Assembly (NCBI RefSeq): GCF_005281835.1
Contig: NZ_RZIS01000003.1
Location: forward strand, 124,001-188,000
Length of the DNA: 64,000 nucleotides
Source: Vibrio profundi
GTDB lineage: Bacteria; Pseudomonadota; Gammaproteobacteria; Enterobacterales; Vibrionaceae
Direction of reading: 5' to 3'
Under the pieces are notes generated by a model. That model saw nothing but the letters and a program-made list of their open reading frames with translations. It was not told the origin of the DNA and searched no databases. Both the position numbers and the translations under genes were made by a program. This document shows, in pieces, positions 46,760-54,220 of this stretch (position 1 is the stretch's first letter; each line of letters begins with the position of its first letter).

Positions 46760-47659
46760 TTAAATGATTGCCACACAAAAGCTTACATCGGACGTTTCAG
46801 TTTCCAAATCGTAATGGTGGTATAACTCAAAGCATGGTCTGTCATCTGTCTCAATGCCTTGATTGACTACTTGATTCATTAAGTCGTCCCAAGCGAGAGA
46901 ATATTGAGATTTGTCTGAAATCTTCTGTCTTATGCAGGCGTATTTTCCACCTGCAAACTCTTTTACTTCAATTCCTTTAGGGGGACTTATGTTAGGTGCG
47001 ATAAATAGACAAATATCTGTCCTACATTTTTCAGCTGCTGTGATTTCAGGGTTATCGTGGTAGATAAATATCGAAGTGTTGCCAGCTAAGCCCTCTGGTT
47101 CGGCCCAACTGTAGAGTTGATTAGAGGCTGGTATATAGTTTTCACCATATGGCCCTGTGACTCTGATATAGGCAAGTTTCGTTGGTTCGAACGTTTTGAT
47201 TTCCATATTGTTACTCCTATTACTGAACTCGAGATCAGTATAAGAAGGCGCATTAAAGAAAACGTGTCCATTCTTGCGAAGCGAGTGTCCGATCTTGCTA
47301 CTTCTTAGAAGGTTAGAGAACTCATCGATAGTTGAACACTCACGGACTTGGCTAGGTGTTAAGTGAAACCTTTGTTTAAAAGCTTTCGCCATGCTTTGGG
47401 AGCTAGAAAAACCATAATCTAGTGCGACTGAAGTGATCGTTGGCTTCACATAAAATAATTCGTTGGCGATTGCTTCTAAGCGAAGTCTGCGGACATATTC
47501 GTTGAGTGTTTCTCCCACCACTACCTTGAAAATTCGATGGAAATGATAATGCGATAGGTGAGCCAGCTCTGCCACTTGCGTCAAATTGATAGGGTGATTG
47601 TAATTTGATTCTAAATGACGAATCACAGGTCGAAGCTTATCGGGATAGTTTGTCTTCAT
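46760..47659 (-). CDS. AraC-family regulator with GyrI-like effector domain
   Basis: This protein of 299 residues has two helix-turn-helix units at the N-terminus (about 8-108: LTQVAELAHLSHYHFHRIFKVVVGETLNEYVRRLRLE, then ITSVALDYGFSSSQSMAKAFKQRFHLTPSQVR). A C-terminal GyrI-like small-molecule-binding domain follows (about 150-299, starting MEIKTFEPTKLAYIRVTGPYG). This layout is that of Rob/SbmC-related regulators of drug or stress responses. The target is unknown. It is followed by its own terminator and preceded, with opposite spacing, by a qrr gene. Confidence 0.9.
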   Translation of the reverse strand: MKTNYPDKLRPVIRHLESNYNHPINLTQVAELAHLSHYHFHRIFKVVVGETLNEYVRRLRLEAIANELFYVKPTITSVALDYGFSSSQSMAKAFKQRFHLTPSQVRECSTIDEFSNLLRSSKIGHSLRKNGHVFFNAPSYTDLEFSNRSNNMEIKTFEPTKLAYIRVTGPYGENYIPASNQLYSWAEPEGLAGNTSIFIYHDNPEITAAEKCRTDICLFIAPNISPPKGIEVKEFAGGKYACIRQKISDKSQYSLAWDDLMNQVVNQGIETDDRPCFELYHHYDLETETSDVSFCVAII

Positions 47660-47773
47660 TGCATCACTGCGGTTAGCAAGGTTGATTCAGTGTAGCGAAT
47701 CGAATTTATAGCGTGGGCATTGAAGCAATTAAACGGGAGCTGACTCACATCAGTCTTGGGGGGAGCGACAAAT

Positions 47774-47882
47774 AAAAAAAGAGCCAATTGCAATAACCGC
47801 AATTGGCTTATATATAGTGTGAACAAAAAATTATTCACTAACAACGTCAGTTGGCTAGGTGACCCTCGGCTTAAGAAGGGTC
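47774..47882 (-). ncRNA. qrr: Qrr quorum-regulatory small RNA (minus-strand copy)
   Basis: This second Qrr sRNA is about 109 nt. It has the same 5' hairpin and hallmark core (47834-47859) as the plus-strand copy; the first 49-50 nt are identical. The copies then diverge: here GTGAA/TTCAC encloses a T-rich loop, and the terminator is AGCCAATTGC (minus strand, 47799-47808)/GCAATTGGCT (47782-47791) followed by seven T. It has its own sigma-54 promoter and LuxO sites. It faces the other qrr across 8.3 kb. It lies downstream of an HlyD-type gene and upstream of an AraC/GyrI gene. Confidence 0.95.
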
Positions 47883-47893
47883 AATTAATATAA

Positions 47894-47909
47894 TGCAGCA
47901 TGCGTGCCA
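47894..47909 (-). promoter_or_regulatory. Sigma-54 promoter of the minus-strand qrr
   Basis: On the minus strand TGGCACG-N4-CTGCA has GG at 47908-47907 and GC at 47896-47895, the exact -24/-12 spacing. It predicts a start at 47883-47882. Confidence 0.9.
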
Positions 47910-47981
47910 ACTTTTAAATCAAGATAAATGCTGATATTCACAGCAATTCGATGCGTATTTATACGTAAATGAGGTTTTTCT

Positions 47982-48007
47982 TTGCAATTTGCAATTGCAG
48001 TTTGCAA
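47982..48007 (-). promoter_or_regulatory. Two abutting LuxO-type sites upstream of the minus-strand qrr
   Basis: TTGCA-ATT-TGCAA (47982-47994) and TTGCA-GTT-TGCAA (47995-48007) both match the LuxO consensus perfectly. The back-to-back 26-bp arrangement is the same as at the other qrr, about 100-125 bp upstream of the predicted start. Confidence 0.88.
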
Positions 48008-48089
48008 AAGTATATTGATGTGCACTCTGATGCATTTGAGGTTGTTGAGAGTAAGAGCCCAAGCTTTTGATCTTAGGCTCTTGGTCAGG

Positions 48090-49313
48090 TTAGATGGAAT
48101 AGAAGTAGTACAGCTGAGACTTCATTCGAATAATGATTCCACGAATCACATCCAAGAATGACATGAAGCTGATAGGCTTTTCTGCACTCACCCACGCTAG
48201 ACCAACTGAGCCAACAGGGATGTCGTAGCCTTCCGTTTCGTTAATCTTTAAACGGACGAAGTGATGTTTGTTCTGGAGGTTTTTGCCAGTAGTGACTCGC
48301 ACAGGGTCGTCCCAACCCAGTAATGATCCTTGTGCTTCACCTGTCGCCTCAACTACGCCTTCTACCGTTGCAGAGAATATATGCCCAGGGTAAACCGCGG
48401 AGGCAAATTCAGCGGCTTGTCCTACCTTTACATTTCTCATTGCTTGGTGATTCACTCGCATTAGCACGTATTTTTCGTCTGTATACATCTGCAACCTAGG
48501 CATCATCGAAATGCGTTGCCCTTCGCGCAGAATAAAGTTAGTTACAAAACCATCGGCAGGTGCACGAACATTGGTGCTTTCCAAATCCCATTCTGCTTGA
48601 GCAAGTGATGCTTTGGCGGAATCCACATCGCTTTGCTTAGTGGTGACATTGGTCAGTGCTTTGCTGATATTTAATTCAGCGTTTTGGGAATCAACTTTCT
48701 TTTTACTGAGCTCAGACCTTAAGGTTTCGACTTTGTGAACGGTCAGCTCTACATTGGTCGTCTGTTTGTCTATGTCGCTTTCAGTAATGGTGTTTTTCAC
48801 CACTTTGTTTTGTTCGACGTAACGCTCTAACGTTCTTTGCTGCAGAGCTAAATTGGTCTCAGCCGCCTTGAGCTTACCTTCTGCCGCTTTGATATCTTCT
48901 GTACTGGATTGGAAGCTAACCTTTGCGATCTCAACCTCCTGCTCTGCGGTGTTTAGCGCAGCAAGTGCCGATCTGAGTTTCACTTGCTGTTGCTCTACCG
49001 CGTTTAAGTATTTGGTTTCGTCTATCTCATAGATAAGTTCGCCTTTCGACACAGACTGGTTCGGAGAAATATGTATTTTATCCACCTTACCAGTTACTGC
49101 TGTAGAGTCTGGCCTTAGTTGGATATGCGGAGATTGCACCACCGAGCCACCCGATAGATCCATCGGTGTATAGTTAATTAAGCCAACCCATACAAATAGA
49201 AGCCATGACGTACCGCCAAGGTAAGCAAAGCTCTTCGTCGCTTTGTTCCAAGGCATACCCACCATACGCAATAAGTAAATGAATAACGCCCATACCGCTA
49301 GACCCTCTAACAT
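48090..49313 (-). CDS. HlyD/YibH-like membrane fusion protein
   Basis: This protein of 407 residues has an N-terminal membrane anchor region (about 5-50), a lipoyl half (STAVTGKVDKIHISPNQSVSKGELIYEID), a long coiled-coil (about 105-255) and the second lipoyl half (STNVRAPADGFVTNFILREGQRISM), plus a beta-barrel. It resembles E. coli YibH/YiaV, HlyD-family proteins paired with a small DUF3302 protein, which is exactly its neighbour here with a 7-base overlap. The function is unknown. The ATG at 49313 follows GAGGAG. The C-terminus ends in a hydrophobic/aromatic stretch. Confidence 0.85.
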   Translation of the reverse strand: MLEGLAVWALFIYLLRMVGMPWNKATKSFAYLGGTSWLLFVWVGLINYTPMDLSGGSVVQSPHIQLRPDSTAVTGKVDKIHISPNQSVSKGELIYEIDETKYLNAVEQQQVKLRSALAALNTAEQEVEIAKVSFQSSTEDIKAAEGKLKAAETNLALQQRTLERYVEQNKVVKNTITESDIDKQTTNVELTVHKVETLRSELSKKKVDSQNAELNISKALTNVTTKQSDVDSAKASLAQAEWDLESTNVRAPADGFVTNFILREGQRISMMPRLQMYTDEKYVLMRVNHQAMRNVKVGQAAEFASAVYPGHIFSATVEGVVEATGEAQGSLLGWDDPVRVTTGKNLQNKHHFVRLKINETEGYDIPVGSVGLAWVSAEKPISFMSFLDVIRGIIIRMKSQLYYFYSI

Positions 49314-49639
49314 GATGGCTCCTCCTCAGTTTGTTCTTTTGGTGATGAAGGGGACTTCCATGTATCGCGCAGGTTAATGATTGCTTTTTCCATATCAACG
49401 AATGCTAGGATTACCGCGAGTACCCAAACCCAATGCCAAATAAAACCTATCCAGGTGAGGGCGGTAATCAATCCGATTTGATGATGATCTTTACTGTGCG
49501 CTTTATTGATAGGTAATTCATGTAAGCGCCAAAAGCCGTAGCCAGCCGCCGCGATAGTCGCGATTAAGACAATTCCTGCCACAACGTGCAATGCGGTATC
49601 GGCACCGGTGCCTACGAATGGAACACTAAGTAAACTCAT
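49307..49639 (-). CDS. DUF3302/YibI-like small membrane protein
   Basis: This inner-membrane protein of 110 residues has two hydrophobic segments (about 15-37 and 56-82) and a charged tail. It resembles E. coli YibI/YiaW (DUF3302), which accompany HlyD-family proteins YibH/YiaV; here it overlaps that gene by 7 bases. The ATG follows AGGAT. Function is unknown; a role in envelope transport is a guess from the partner. A palindrome, TTATCT-CTAT-AGATAA (49711-49726), lies between it and the divergent AraC gene. Confidence 0.75.
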   Translation of the reverse strand: MSLLSVPFVGTGADTALHVVAGIVLIATIAAAGYGFWRLHELPINKAHSKDHHQIGLITALTWIGFIWHWVWVLAVILAFVDMEKAIINLRDTWKSPSSPKEQTEEEPSC

Positions 49640-49710
49640 TAATTTATCCTGTTCTTTGCAATGGTTCGCATTCTGACGAAGTTACAAATCAATGATTTTA
49701 TTTTTACAGA

Positions 49711-49726
49711 TTATCTCTATAGATAA
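49711..49726. promoter_or_regulatory. Palindrome between YibI-like and AraC genes
   Basis: TTATCT (49711-49716) and AGATAA (49721-49726) form a perfect 6-bp inverted repeat about 45 bp from the AraC start. It is a candidate operator for divergent control. Confidence 0.35.
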
Positions 49727-49770
49727 GCATTTTTGATGTAATCTGTGTATTGCATTGGTCGGAGGGAACT

Positions 49771-50781
49771 ATGAGTAAAAACGTTAACTTTATTCGAGCG
49801 TTAGGATTGGTCGGGGTTTATCAGTTAAGTCGTGCGCATTACGGGATTAATAACGAGCAGCTTGCATTGCCTGCCTCAGTTTTCAGTAACCCGATGACGT
49901 TGATTCCGACGAAAGAAATGTGTCGATGGTTAACCAGCTTGGAAGAGGCAACTAAAGATCCGGACGTCATGCTAAAAATGGCAATGAAAGTTGATTTAGA
50001 TAGGATTGGCTCAATTAGCCATTGGTTCTTTTCTGGTCACGATCTCGCGTCCACGATACGTCGAATCAACATGGGGCTTCATTGTTTGCAGTCTGGTGCT
50101 TACCTAGCGGGAGCGCAAGTTGGGCCATTGATAAAGTGGACGTACCATAACCCAATGGTGGACGCTGACGTTAAGGTGCATGACAGCGTGCGAGTAGCGG
50201 TGTTAATGACTAAAATCTTACGTCGTTATTTGGGGGATGACTATTCTCCAACTCGTGTGATGCTCTCTGGTAAACGAGAAAACACCGCCATTTATGAACA
50301 GCATTTCGATTGTGAGGTAGAGTGGAATCACTCCCGGACTGAAGTTTGGCTAAAAGCCGATTTACGTTTAGCGATTAATCAACATTCTAATAACTCGCGC
50401 AAACAATTGGCGATGAGTTTCAGTGACTTGGATGATTTCCTTAATATGCCGGATCCCAGTGATGAATATAAAGTGATTTATGAAATGGTGAATTACAGTT
50501 GTCATTTTGGATTGCCCACGTTAGCCAAAGTGTCTCAGCTGCTGGGGCTTTCTGAGCAACAATTTCAAAGAAGGCTACAAAAACTTGGAATCAATTTCTC
50601 TACAGTGATGGGCTATGTGCTGAGCAACTCGGCTGTCGATCTTATGCAGCATTCGGTGCCACTTGAAGAAATATCAAAGCGATTGGGTTACACCAATAGC
50701 GCGAGCTTTAATCGTATGTTCAAGAAGCACCGTGGTTTAACGCCTAAACAATATTTAGAAAGGTTCAGGCTAAACGGGTAG
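49771..50781 (+). CDS. AraC-family regulator with arabinose-binding-like N-domain
   Basis: This protein of 336 residues has an N-terminal ligand domain (about 1-200) of the PF12625 type and a C-terminal AraC helix-turn-helix pair (about 235-330: FGLPTLAKVSQLLGLSEQQFQRRLQKLG, then EEISKRLGYTNSASFNRMFKKHRGLTPKQYLERFR). The start at 49771 follows GGAGGGAACT; an upstream TTG (49750) is not supported. It is divergent from the YibI/YibH-like pair with a palindrome between, so those may be its targets. Confidence 0.88.
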   Translation: MSKNVNFIRALGLVGVYQLSRAHYGINNEQLALPASVFSNPMTLIPTKEMCRWLTSLEEATKDPDVMLKMAMKVDLDRIGSISHWFFSGHDLASTIRRINMGLHCLQSGAYLAGAQVGPLIKWTYHNPMVDADVKVHDSVRVAVLMTKILRRYLGDDYSPTRVMLSGKRENTAIYEQHFDCEVEWNHSRTEVWLKADLRLAINQHSNNSRKQLAMSFSDLDDFLNMPDPSDEYKVIYEMVNYSCHFGLPTLAKVSQLLGLSEQQFQRRLQKLGINFSTVMGYVLSNSAVDLMQHSVPLEEISKRLGYTNSASFNRMFKKHRGLTPKQYLERFRLNG

Positions 50782-50812
50782 AGGCGCTAAGCATGCCTAT
50801 TTCGCTTCTGGG

Positions 50813-51220
50813 CTAGCGGATCACTTGCCCAGAAATCGCAGGGTGGAATAAGGGTTGCACCACGTTTCCTGCTGGATCTTGGCAATGGAAGCTGCGTGCG
50901 CCGTCACTATGATCATGAGGTGTATCGAGTAGCGGGACATTAATGGATTGCATGTACTCGAACCATTGCTGCAACTCTTCTTTGCTATCAACCACAAACC
51001 CGAAATGATCTAAGGTTTGCGCTGGGACATCTATACTGCTTCTGGCTCTACCGAGCGATAGATTGTCATTACCGCAAGTTAGATAAACTAAGTTGTCACT
51101 TGCGCGCCTTAGTACACTCATCCCCATGACTTCTGTGTAGAACTGCAGACATTCTTCAAATTCATGTACCACTAACGCCAAGTGTCTAAGGCCATTAAAG
51201 GGTTTTGGTTTCTCAGCCAT
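50813..51220 (-). CDS. VOC-family (glyoxalase/dioxygenase fold) protein
   Basis: This protein of 135 residues has the paired beta-alpha-beta-beta-beta modules of the vicinal oxygen chelate family. Metal-ligand-type positions are visible: His in LRHLALVVHEFEECLQFYTEVMGM, His in TLDHFGFVV, and the C-terminal SFHCQDPAGNVVQPLFHP. The substrate is unknown. The start at 51220 follows AAGGAA; the longer frame would need a TTG. It is divergent from the ABM/reductase pair with a perfect ATTGTATACAAT operator between, implying joint control. Confidence 0.82.
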   Translation of the reverse strand: MAEKPKPFNGLRHLALVVHEFEECLQFYTEVMGMSVLRRASDNLVYLTCGNDNLSLGRARSSIDVPAQTLDHFGFVVDSKEELQQWFEYMQSINVPLLDTPHDHSDGARSFHCQDPAGNVVQPLFHPAISGQVIR

Positions 51221-51253
51221 TACAAATTCCTTTTGTACTATATGTGTCAACTT

Positions 51254-51265
51254 ATTGTATACAAT
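51254..51265. promoter_or_regulatory. GntR-type operator, ATTGTATACAAT (perfect)
   Basis: This perfect palindrome lies between the VOC gene (start 34 bp away) and the ABM/reductase operon (start 82 bp away). It is identical to the sites before puuE and xdhA, 50 and 26 kb away. Confidence 0.65.
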
Positions 51266-51346
51266 TCTTGCGTTAAATACGAATTCATGGTGTTCTAGGT
51301 GTTATCTACATCAAATTGCTATCAACAACAAAAAACAGGGAAAGTT

Positions 51347-51658
51347 ATGTTTTCTATCATCGTGAAGAATGTCGTTAAACAAGGAAGTCGAGAACAATAT
51401 TTGGCTGTCATGAAAGAGAATGCGTTAGCGTCTGTATCAAATGAGAGAGGCTGTTATGTTTTTGATGTTTTAGAAGCGCAAGAAGATGATCATGTATTTT
51501 ATCTTTACGAAATTTATAGTGACGAAGCAGCGTTGGCAGAGCATAAACTGACTGATCATTATCTAGCGAGCAGGCAGCAACTTGCGGGGCTAGTCGTGGA
51601 TCAATCTGTGATCCGTTGTGATGTGGTTGACCGTAATTCAAAGCTGATAAACGCTTAA
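51347..51658 (+). CDS. ABM-family (quinol monooxygenase-like) protein
   Basis: This small alpha+beta barrel protein of 103 residues belongs to the antibiotic biosynthesis monooxygenase family (YgiN/LsrG-like). The pattern is NVVKQGSREQYLAVMKENALASVSNERGCYVFDVLEAQ with a downstream EIYSDEAALAEHKLTDHYLA. Members act as monooxygenases or isomerases on small quinone- or keto-compounds. The start at 51347 follows CAGGGAAAG. The reductase gene begins 17 bp downstream, so both are co-transcribed. Substrate unknown. Confidence 0.82.
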   Translation: MFSIIVKNVVKQGSREQYLAVMKENALASVSNERGCYVFDVLEAQEDDHVFYLYEIYSDEAALAEHKLTDHYLASRQQLAGLVVDQSVIRCDVVDRNSKLINA

Positions 51659-51674
51659 TGGTAAGGAGTAACGC

Positions 51675-52577
51675 ATGAACGAAACAATCGGTTTTATTGG
51701 ACTAGGGCTAATGGGCAACCCTATGGTTGCAAGGCTGCTGGATGCAGGTTACGACGTTAATGTTTGGGCAAGAACGCCCAGTAAGGCATCGTTCGTTGTC
51801 AGCAAAGGTGCAAACCTTAAACCAGACTTAGAGGAATTGGTTTGCTCTTCAGATATTCTGATGCTTTGCGTTTCAGATACCAACGCGGTTGAAGCCATAG
51901 TCCATGGTGACAATGGAATAATTTCAGCATTAACAAATTGTCCTAATGCTAAAGTAAAAATCATTATGGATTTCTCTAGTATTTCACCAACAGCAACCAC
52001 AGCATTGGCTGAAACGCTATATAAAGAACATGACATTGAGTGGATCGATAACCCGGTTTCAGGTGGTGTCGCGGGGGCTGAAAATGGCTCACTAGCGATA
52101 ATGTGTGGTGGCAGTGAATCCACCATCGAGAAGCTAAAACCCATTTATTTCGTCTTGGGTGAAAACGTCACCAGAATGGGTAACGCTGGTGCAGGGCAAG
52201 TGACCAAAATTGGTAATCAAATGCTGGTAAGCTGTAATGTTTTGGTGATGGCCGAAGTGTTTGCTCTTGCAGAAAAAGCGGGAGTTGATTCTACCAATAT
52301 CGCTCAAGCGCTAAGCGGTGGTTTTGCCGATTCGCTCCCTTTACAAATTACGGGCCCAAGAATGGCAGAACGAGATTACGAACCTGTAAAATGGCATGTC
52401 AAAACTCTTCTTAAAGATTTAGACATGGCTAAGCAGTTAGCATTTGAAGAGCAAGCCTCTACACCAATGGCTGCACTGGCGGCTGAGTTGATGAGAGTTC
52501 ATGGCAATCAAGGCTATTTGGATTCGGACCCATGTACATTAATGGAACAGTATTTACCGAGCGCACCAGAAAAATAA
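51675..52577 (+). CDS. Tartronate-semialdehyde-reductase-like oxidoreductase
   Basis: This NAD(P)-dependent enzyme of 300 residues belongs to the beta-hydroxyacid dehydrogenase family (GlxR/GarR, 3-hydroxyisobutyrate dehydrogenase). It has a dinucleotide fold GFIGLGLMGNPM (7-18), substrate motif DNPVSGGVAGAENGSLAIMCGG and the catalytic Lys178 in GAGQVTKIGNQM. In glyoxylate metabolism it would reduce tartronate semialdehyde to glycerate, suiting disposal of the glyoxylate that AllA makes; related substrates cannot be excluded. The first ATG follows AAGGAG. Its 3' end overlaps the convergent urea transporter gene by 64 bp. Confidence 0.85.
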   Translation: MNETIGFIGLGLMGNPMVARLLDAGYDVNVWARTPSKASFVVSKGANLKPDLEELVCSSDILMLCVSDTNAVEAIVHGDNGIISALTNCPNAKVKIIMDFSSISPTATTALAETLYKEHDIEWIDNPVSGGVAGAENGSLAIMCGGSESTIEKLKPIYFVLGENVTRMGNAGAGQVTKIGNQMLVSCNVLVMAEVFALAEKAGVDSTNIAQALSGGFADSLPLQITGPRMAERDYEPVKWHVKTLLKDLDMAKQLAFEEQASTPMAALAAELMRVHGNQGYLDSDPCTLMEQYLPSAPEK

Positions 52578-53413
52578 ACCATTAGCCAAGCGCTCAAAAT
52601 AAATGGGGCTGTAAGTGGAAGTAGTTGCAGCCCATGAAATACATAAGTAATCACGCAGCTTGTTATCCCACCTAATATCACTAAGCCCCAATGCACATTT
52701 TTATAGTGCAGTAAGGCAAGCGTAACCAATACCACGTTGTATCCATATAAGCCTCGGTCGACTAACGCCTGATCCACGCCCAAGTATGAATTCACTCCGG
52801 TTGTCACGAGTAATGCCCCAATAACCCAAAGCGCATGTATTGGCTTGTGCATGACCAGTGCCGCGAGAATAAGTAGACCAGAGAGTTCATTATTAATGAA
52901 CGCCACCTGACTGATGCCTTTTAAAAGAATGGCAAGCTCGTTTGGAATGTGAAACCACAAATGCTGCTCGGTTGAAACGGGACTGATGTCCATATTAAGC
53001 ATAGAAAGCAAGGTGAAGATCAACCATGTAGTTGCGATAAAGGCACTGGTATAGCTTTTATATCTTTTAAAGCTAAACACGAATTTTGCGATGGGCACCG
53101 TAAGCGCGGCGCCTCCAACAGTAACTAACCACAGCCAGAAGTTAAGTTCGTAGAAATTTCCGATGAAAAGCGCGATAAGTGCACCGTTCAGTGCATATAA
53201 ACCTTGGTCGATATCTGTTTTAGGTTTATGCGTTAACTGAGCAATAAAATGGCTGGTGATAGCACCGCTTACCGTCAGGAAAAGCAATGTAATTGATTCA
53301 ACGGCAATAGCGCACAAAATGAAAAACGCAGTGAGTAATGAAGGCGAAAAGTAGACTTGCCCGATACCATTGAGCAAGCCATAAACTTGTAAGGTGCGTT
53401 TTCCTAACATCAT
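52514..53413 (-). CDS. Urea transporter
   Basis: This membrane protein of about 299 residues is of the UT family (PF03253). It has a two-fold repeated structure with about ten helices. UT features include NGIGQVYFSPSLLTAFFIL near the N-terminus and QLLPLTAPFI near the C-terminus, close to the LPxxTxPF signature. It would carry urea, the end product of allantoin breakdown. I place the start at the ATG at 53413 (a second ATG follows at once); an upstream in-frame TTG (53425) is less likely. A near-perfect GntR-type operator lies 34 bp upstream. Confidence 0.87.
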   Translation of the reverse strand: MMLGKRTLQVYGLLNGIGQVYFSPSLLTAFFILCAIAVESITLLFLTVSGAITSHFIAQLTHKPKTDIDQGLYALNGALIALFIGNFYELNFWLWLVTVGGAALTVPIAKFVFSFKRYKSYTSAFIATTWLIFTLLSMLNMDISPVSTEQHLWFHIPNELAILLKGISQVAFINNELSGLLILAALVMHKPIHALWVIGALLVTTGVNSYLGVDQALVDRGLYGYNVVLVTLALLHYKNVHWGLVILGGITSCVITYVFHGLQLLPLTAPFILSAWLMVYFSGALGKYCSINVHGSESK

Positions 53414-53446
53414 TTCATGTATCAATCCGTGTTTATTGTTATCTAG

Positions 53447-53458
53447 ATTGTATACAAC
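53447..53458. promoter_or_regulatory. GntR-type operator, ATTGTATACAAC
   Basis: This matches ATTGTATACAAT at 11 of 12 positions and lies 34 bp upstream of the urea transporter start. It links urea transport to the purine regulon. Confidence 0.6.
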
Positions 53459-53484
53459 TTGATGGGTTTGAAAATAGCTAAATG

Positions 53485-54144
53485 TTAATTTTGATACCAG
53501 CGTTCACCATAAGCTTGCTGATAATCAGGCTCGTTCAGTGTATCGGATAGATCGGGCGTCGCTTCGAGTGGCCCTACAACCGTTCGATAGGGAAGAACCC
53601 CCGCCCATACTGGAATGTCGAGATCGGCTTGATCGTCATTTACGCCATGCTTACCAATCTTGACGGACGCTTCATTCAATGGAATAGCCAGCAGCTCTGT
53701 TGCTGTTAATTCTTTTTCATTGCTAAGTCTTACTTCACCCGTTCGCCCTGGTGCGATTTGTTCAATGAAGATATTTAAGAGTCGGTCTTTTTCAGCGTTG
53801 TCTTCGATGACCTCAAAGGAGCCAAATACCACTGCCGAACGATAATGTGCGCTATGGTGGAATGCCGATCTTGCGAGCACCCAGCCATCGAACAAAGTGA
53901 AGGTTAAACAGGTTTTCGCTCCATTTTTTAAGCTACGTAGCAATCGGCTATTCCGTGCTCCATGAATATAAACATGATCTTCAACACGCCATGCCAACAT
54001 AGGTATTACCACAGGGCCTGATTCCTCGTTAATGGCAACATGGGCAATCAAGCTCTCGTCGATGATTTGGTGTAGCTTCTCGGTTTCGAATACCGCTTTT
54101 CTGCTGTTCTTCTTTATTTGTGTTCTTTGCGTACTTGATAACAT
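53485..54144 (-). CDS. PNPOx-like flavin-binding protein
   Basis: This protein of 219 residues resembles the pyridoxamine-5'-phosphate-oxidase-like split-barrel family (Pyridox_ox_2 type): HIIDESLIAHVAINEESGPVVIPMLAWRVEDHVYIHGARNSRLLRSLK, then HHSAHYRSAVVFGSFEVIED. A true PdxH role is not implied. The ATG follows GAGGAAG. It is divergent from a MocR/PdxR-type regulator with 76 bp between, a common arrangement for vitamin B6-linked genes. Confidence 0.82.
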   Translation of the reverse strand: MLSSTQRTQIKKNSRKAVFETEKLHQIIDESLIAHVAINEESGPVVIPMLAWRVEDHVYIHGARNSRLLRSLKNGAKTCLTFTLFDGWVLARSAFHHSAHYRSAVVFGSFEVIEDNAEKDRLLNIFIEQIAPGRTGEVRLSNEKELTATELLAIPLNEASVKIGKHGVNDDQADLDIPVWAGVLPYRTVVGPLEATPDLSDTLNEPDYQQAYGERWYQN

Positions 54145-54187
54145 ATTGCTTCCTCTTTCCTTGCGCTATGTCGCCAATATACGAAGC

Positions 54188-54216
54188 AACTGGTATGTTA
54201 TCTAGAACCAGTTCTA
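54188..54216. promoter_or_regulatory. Overlapping inverted repeats in the MocR/PNPOx promoter
   Basis: AACTGGT (54188-54194) and ACCAGTT (54207-54213) form one inverted repeat. TAGAAC (54203-54208) and GTTCTA (54211-54216) form a second that overlaps its right arm. They lie between the divergent start codons, as MocR operators do. Confidence 0.5.
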
Positions 54217-54220
54217 ACAA

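Noticed and set aside
47656..47844. 62-codon minus-strand frame upstream of the AraC/GyrI gene
   Set aside because: It runs through the qrr terminator and core, which explain that DNA better, and it has no ribosome site.
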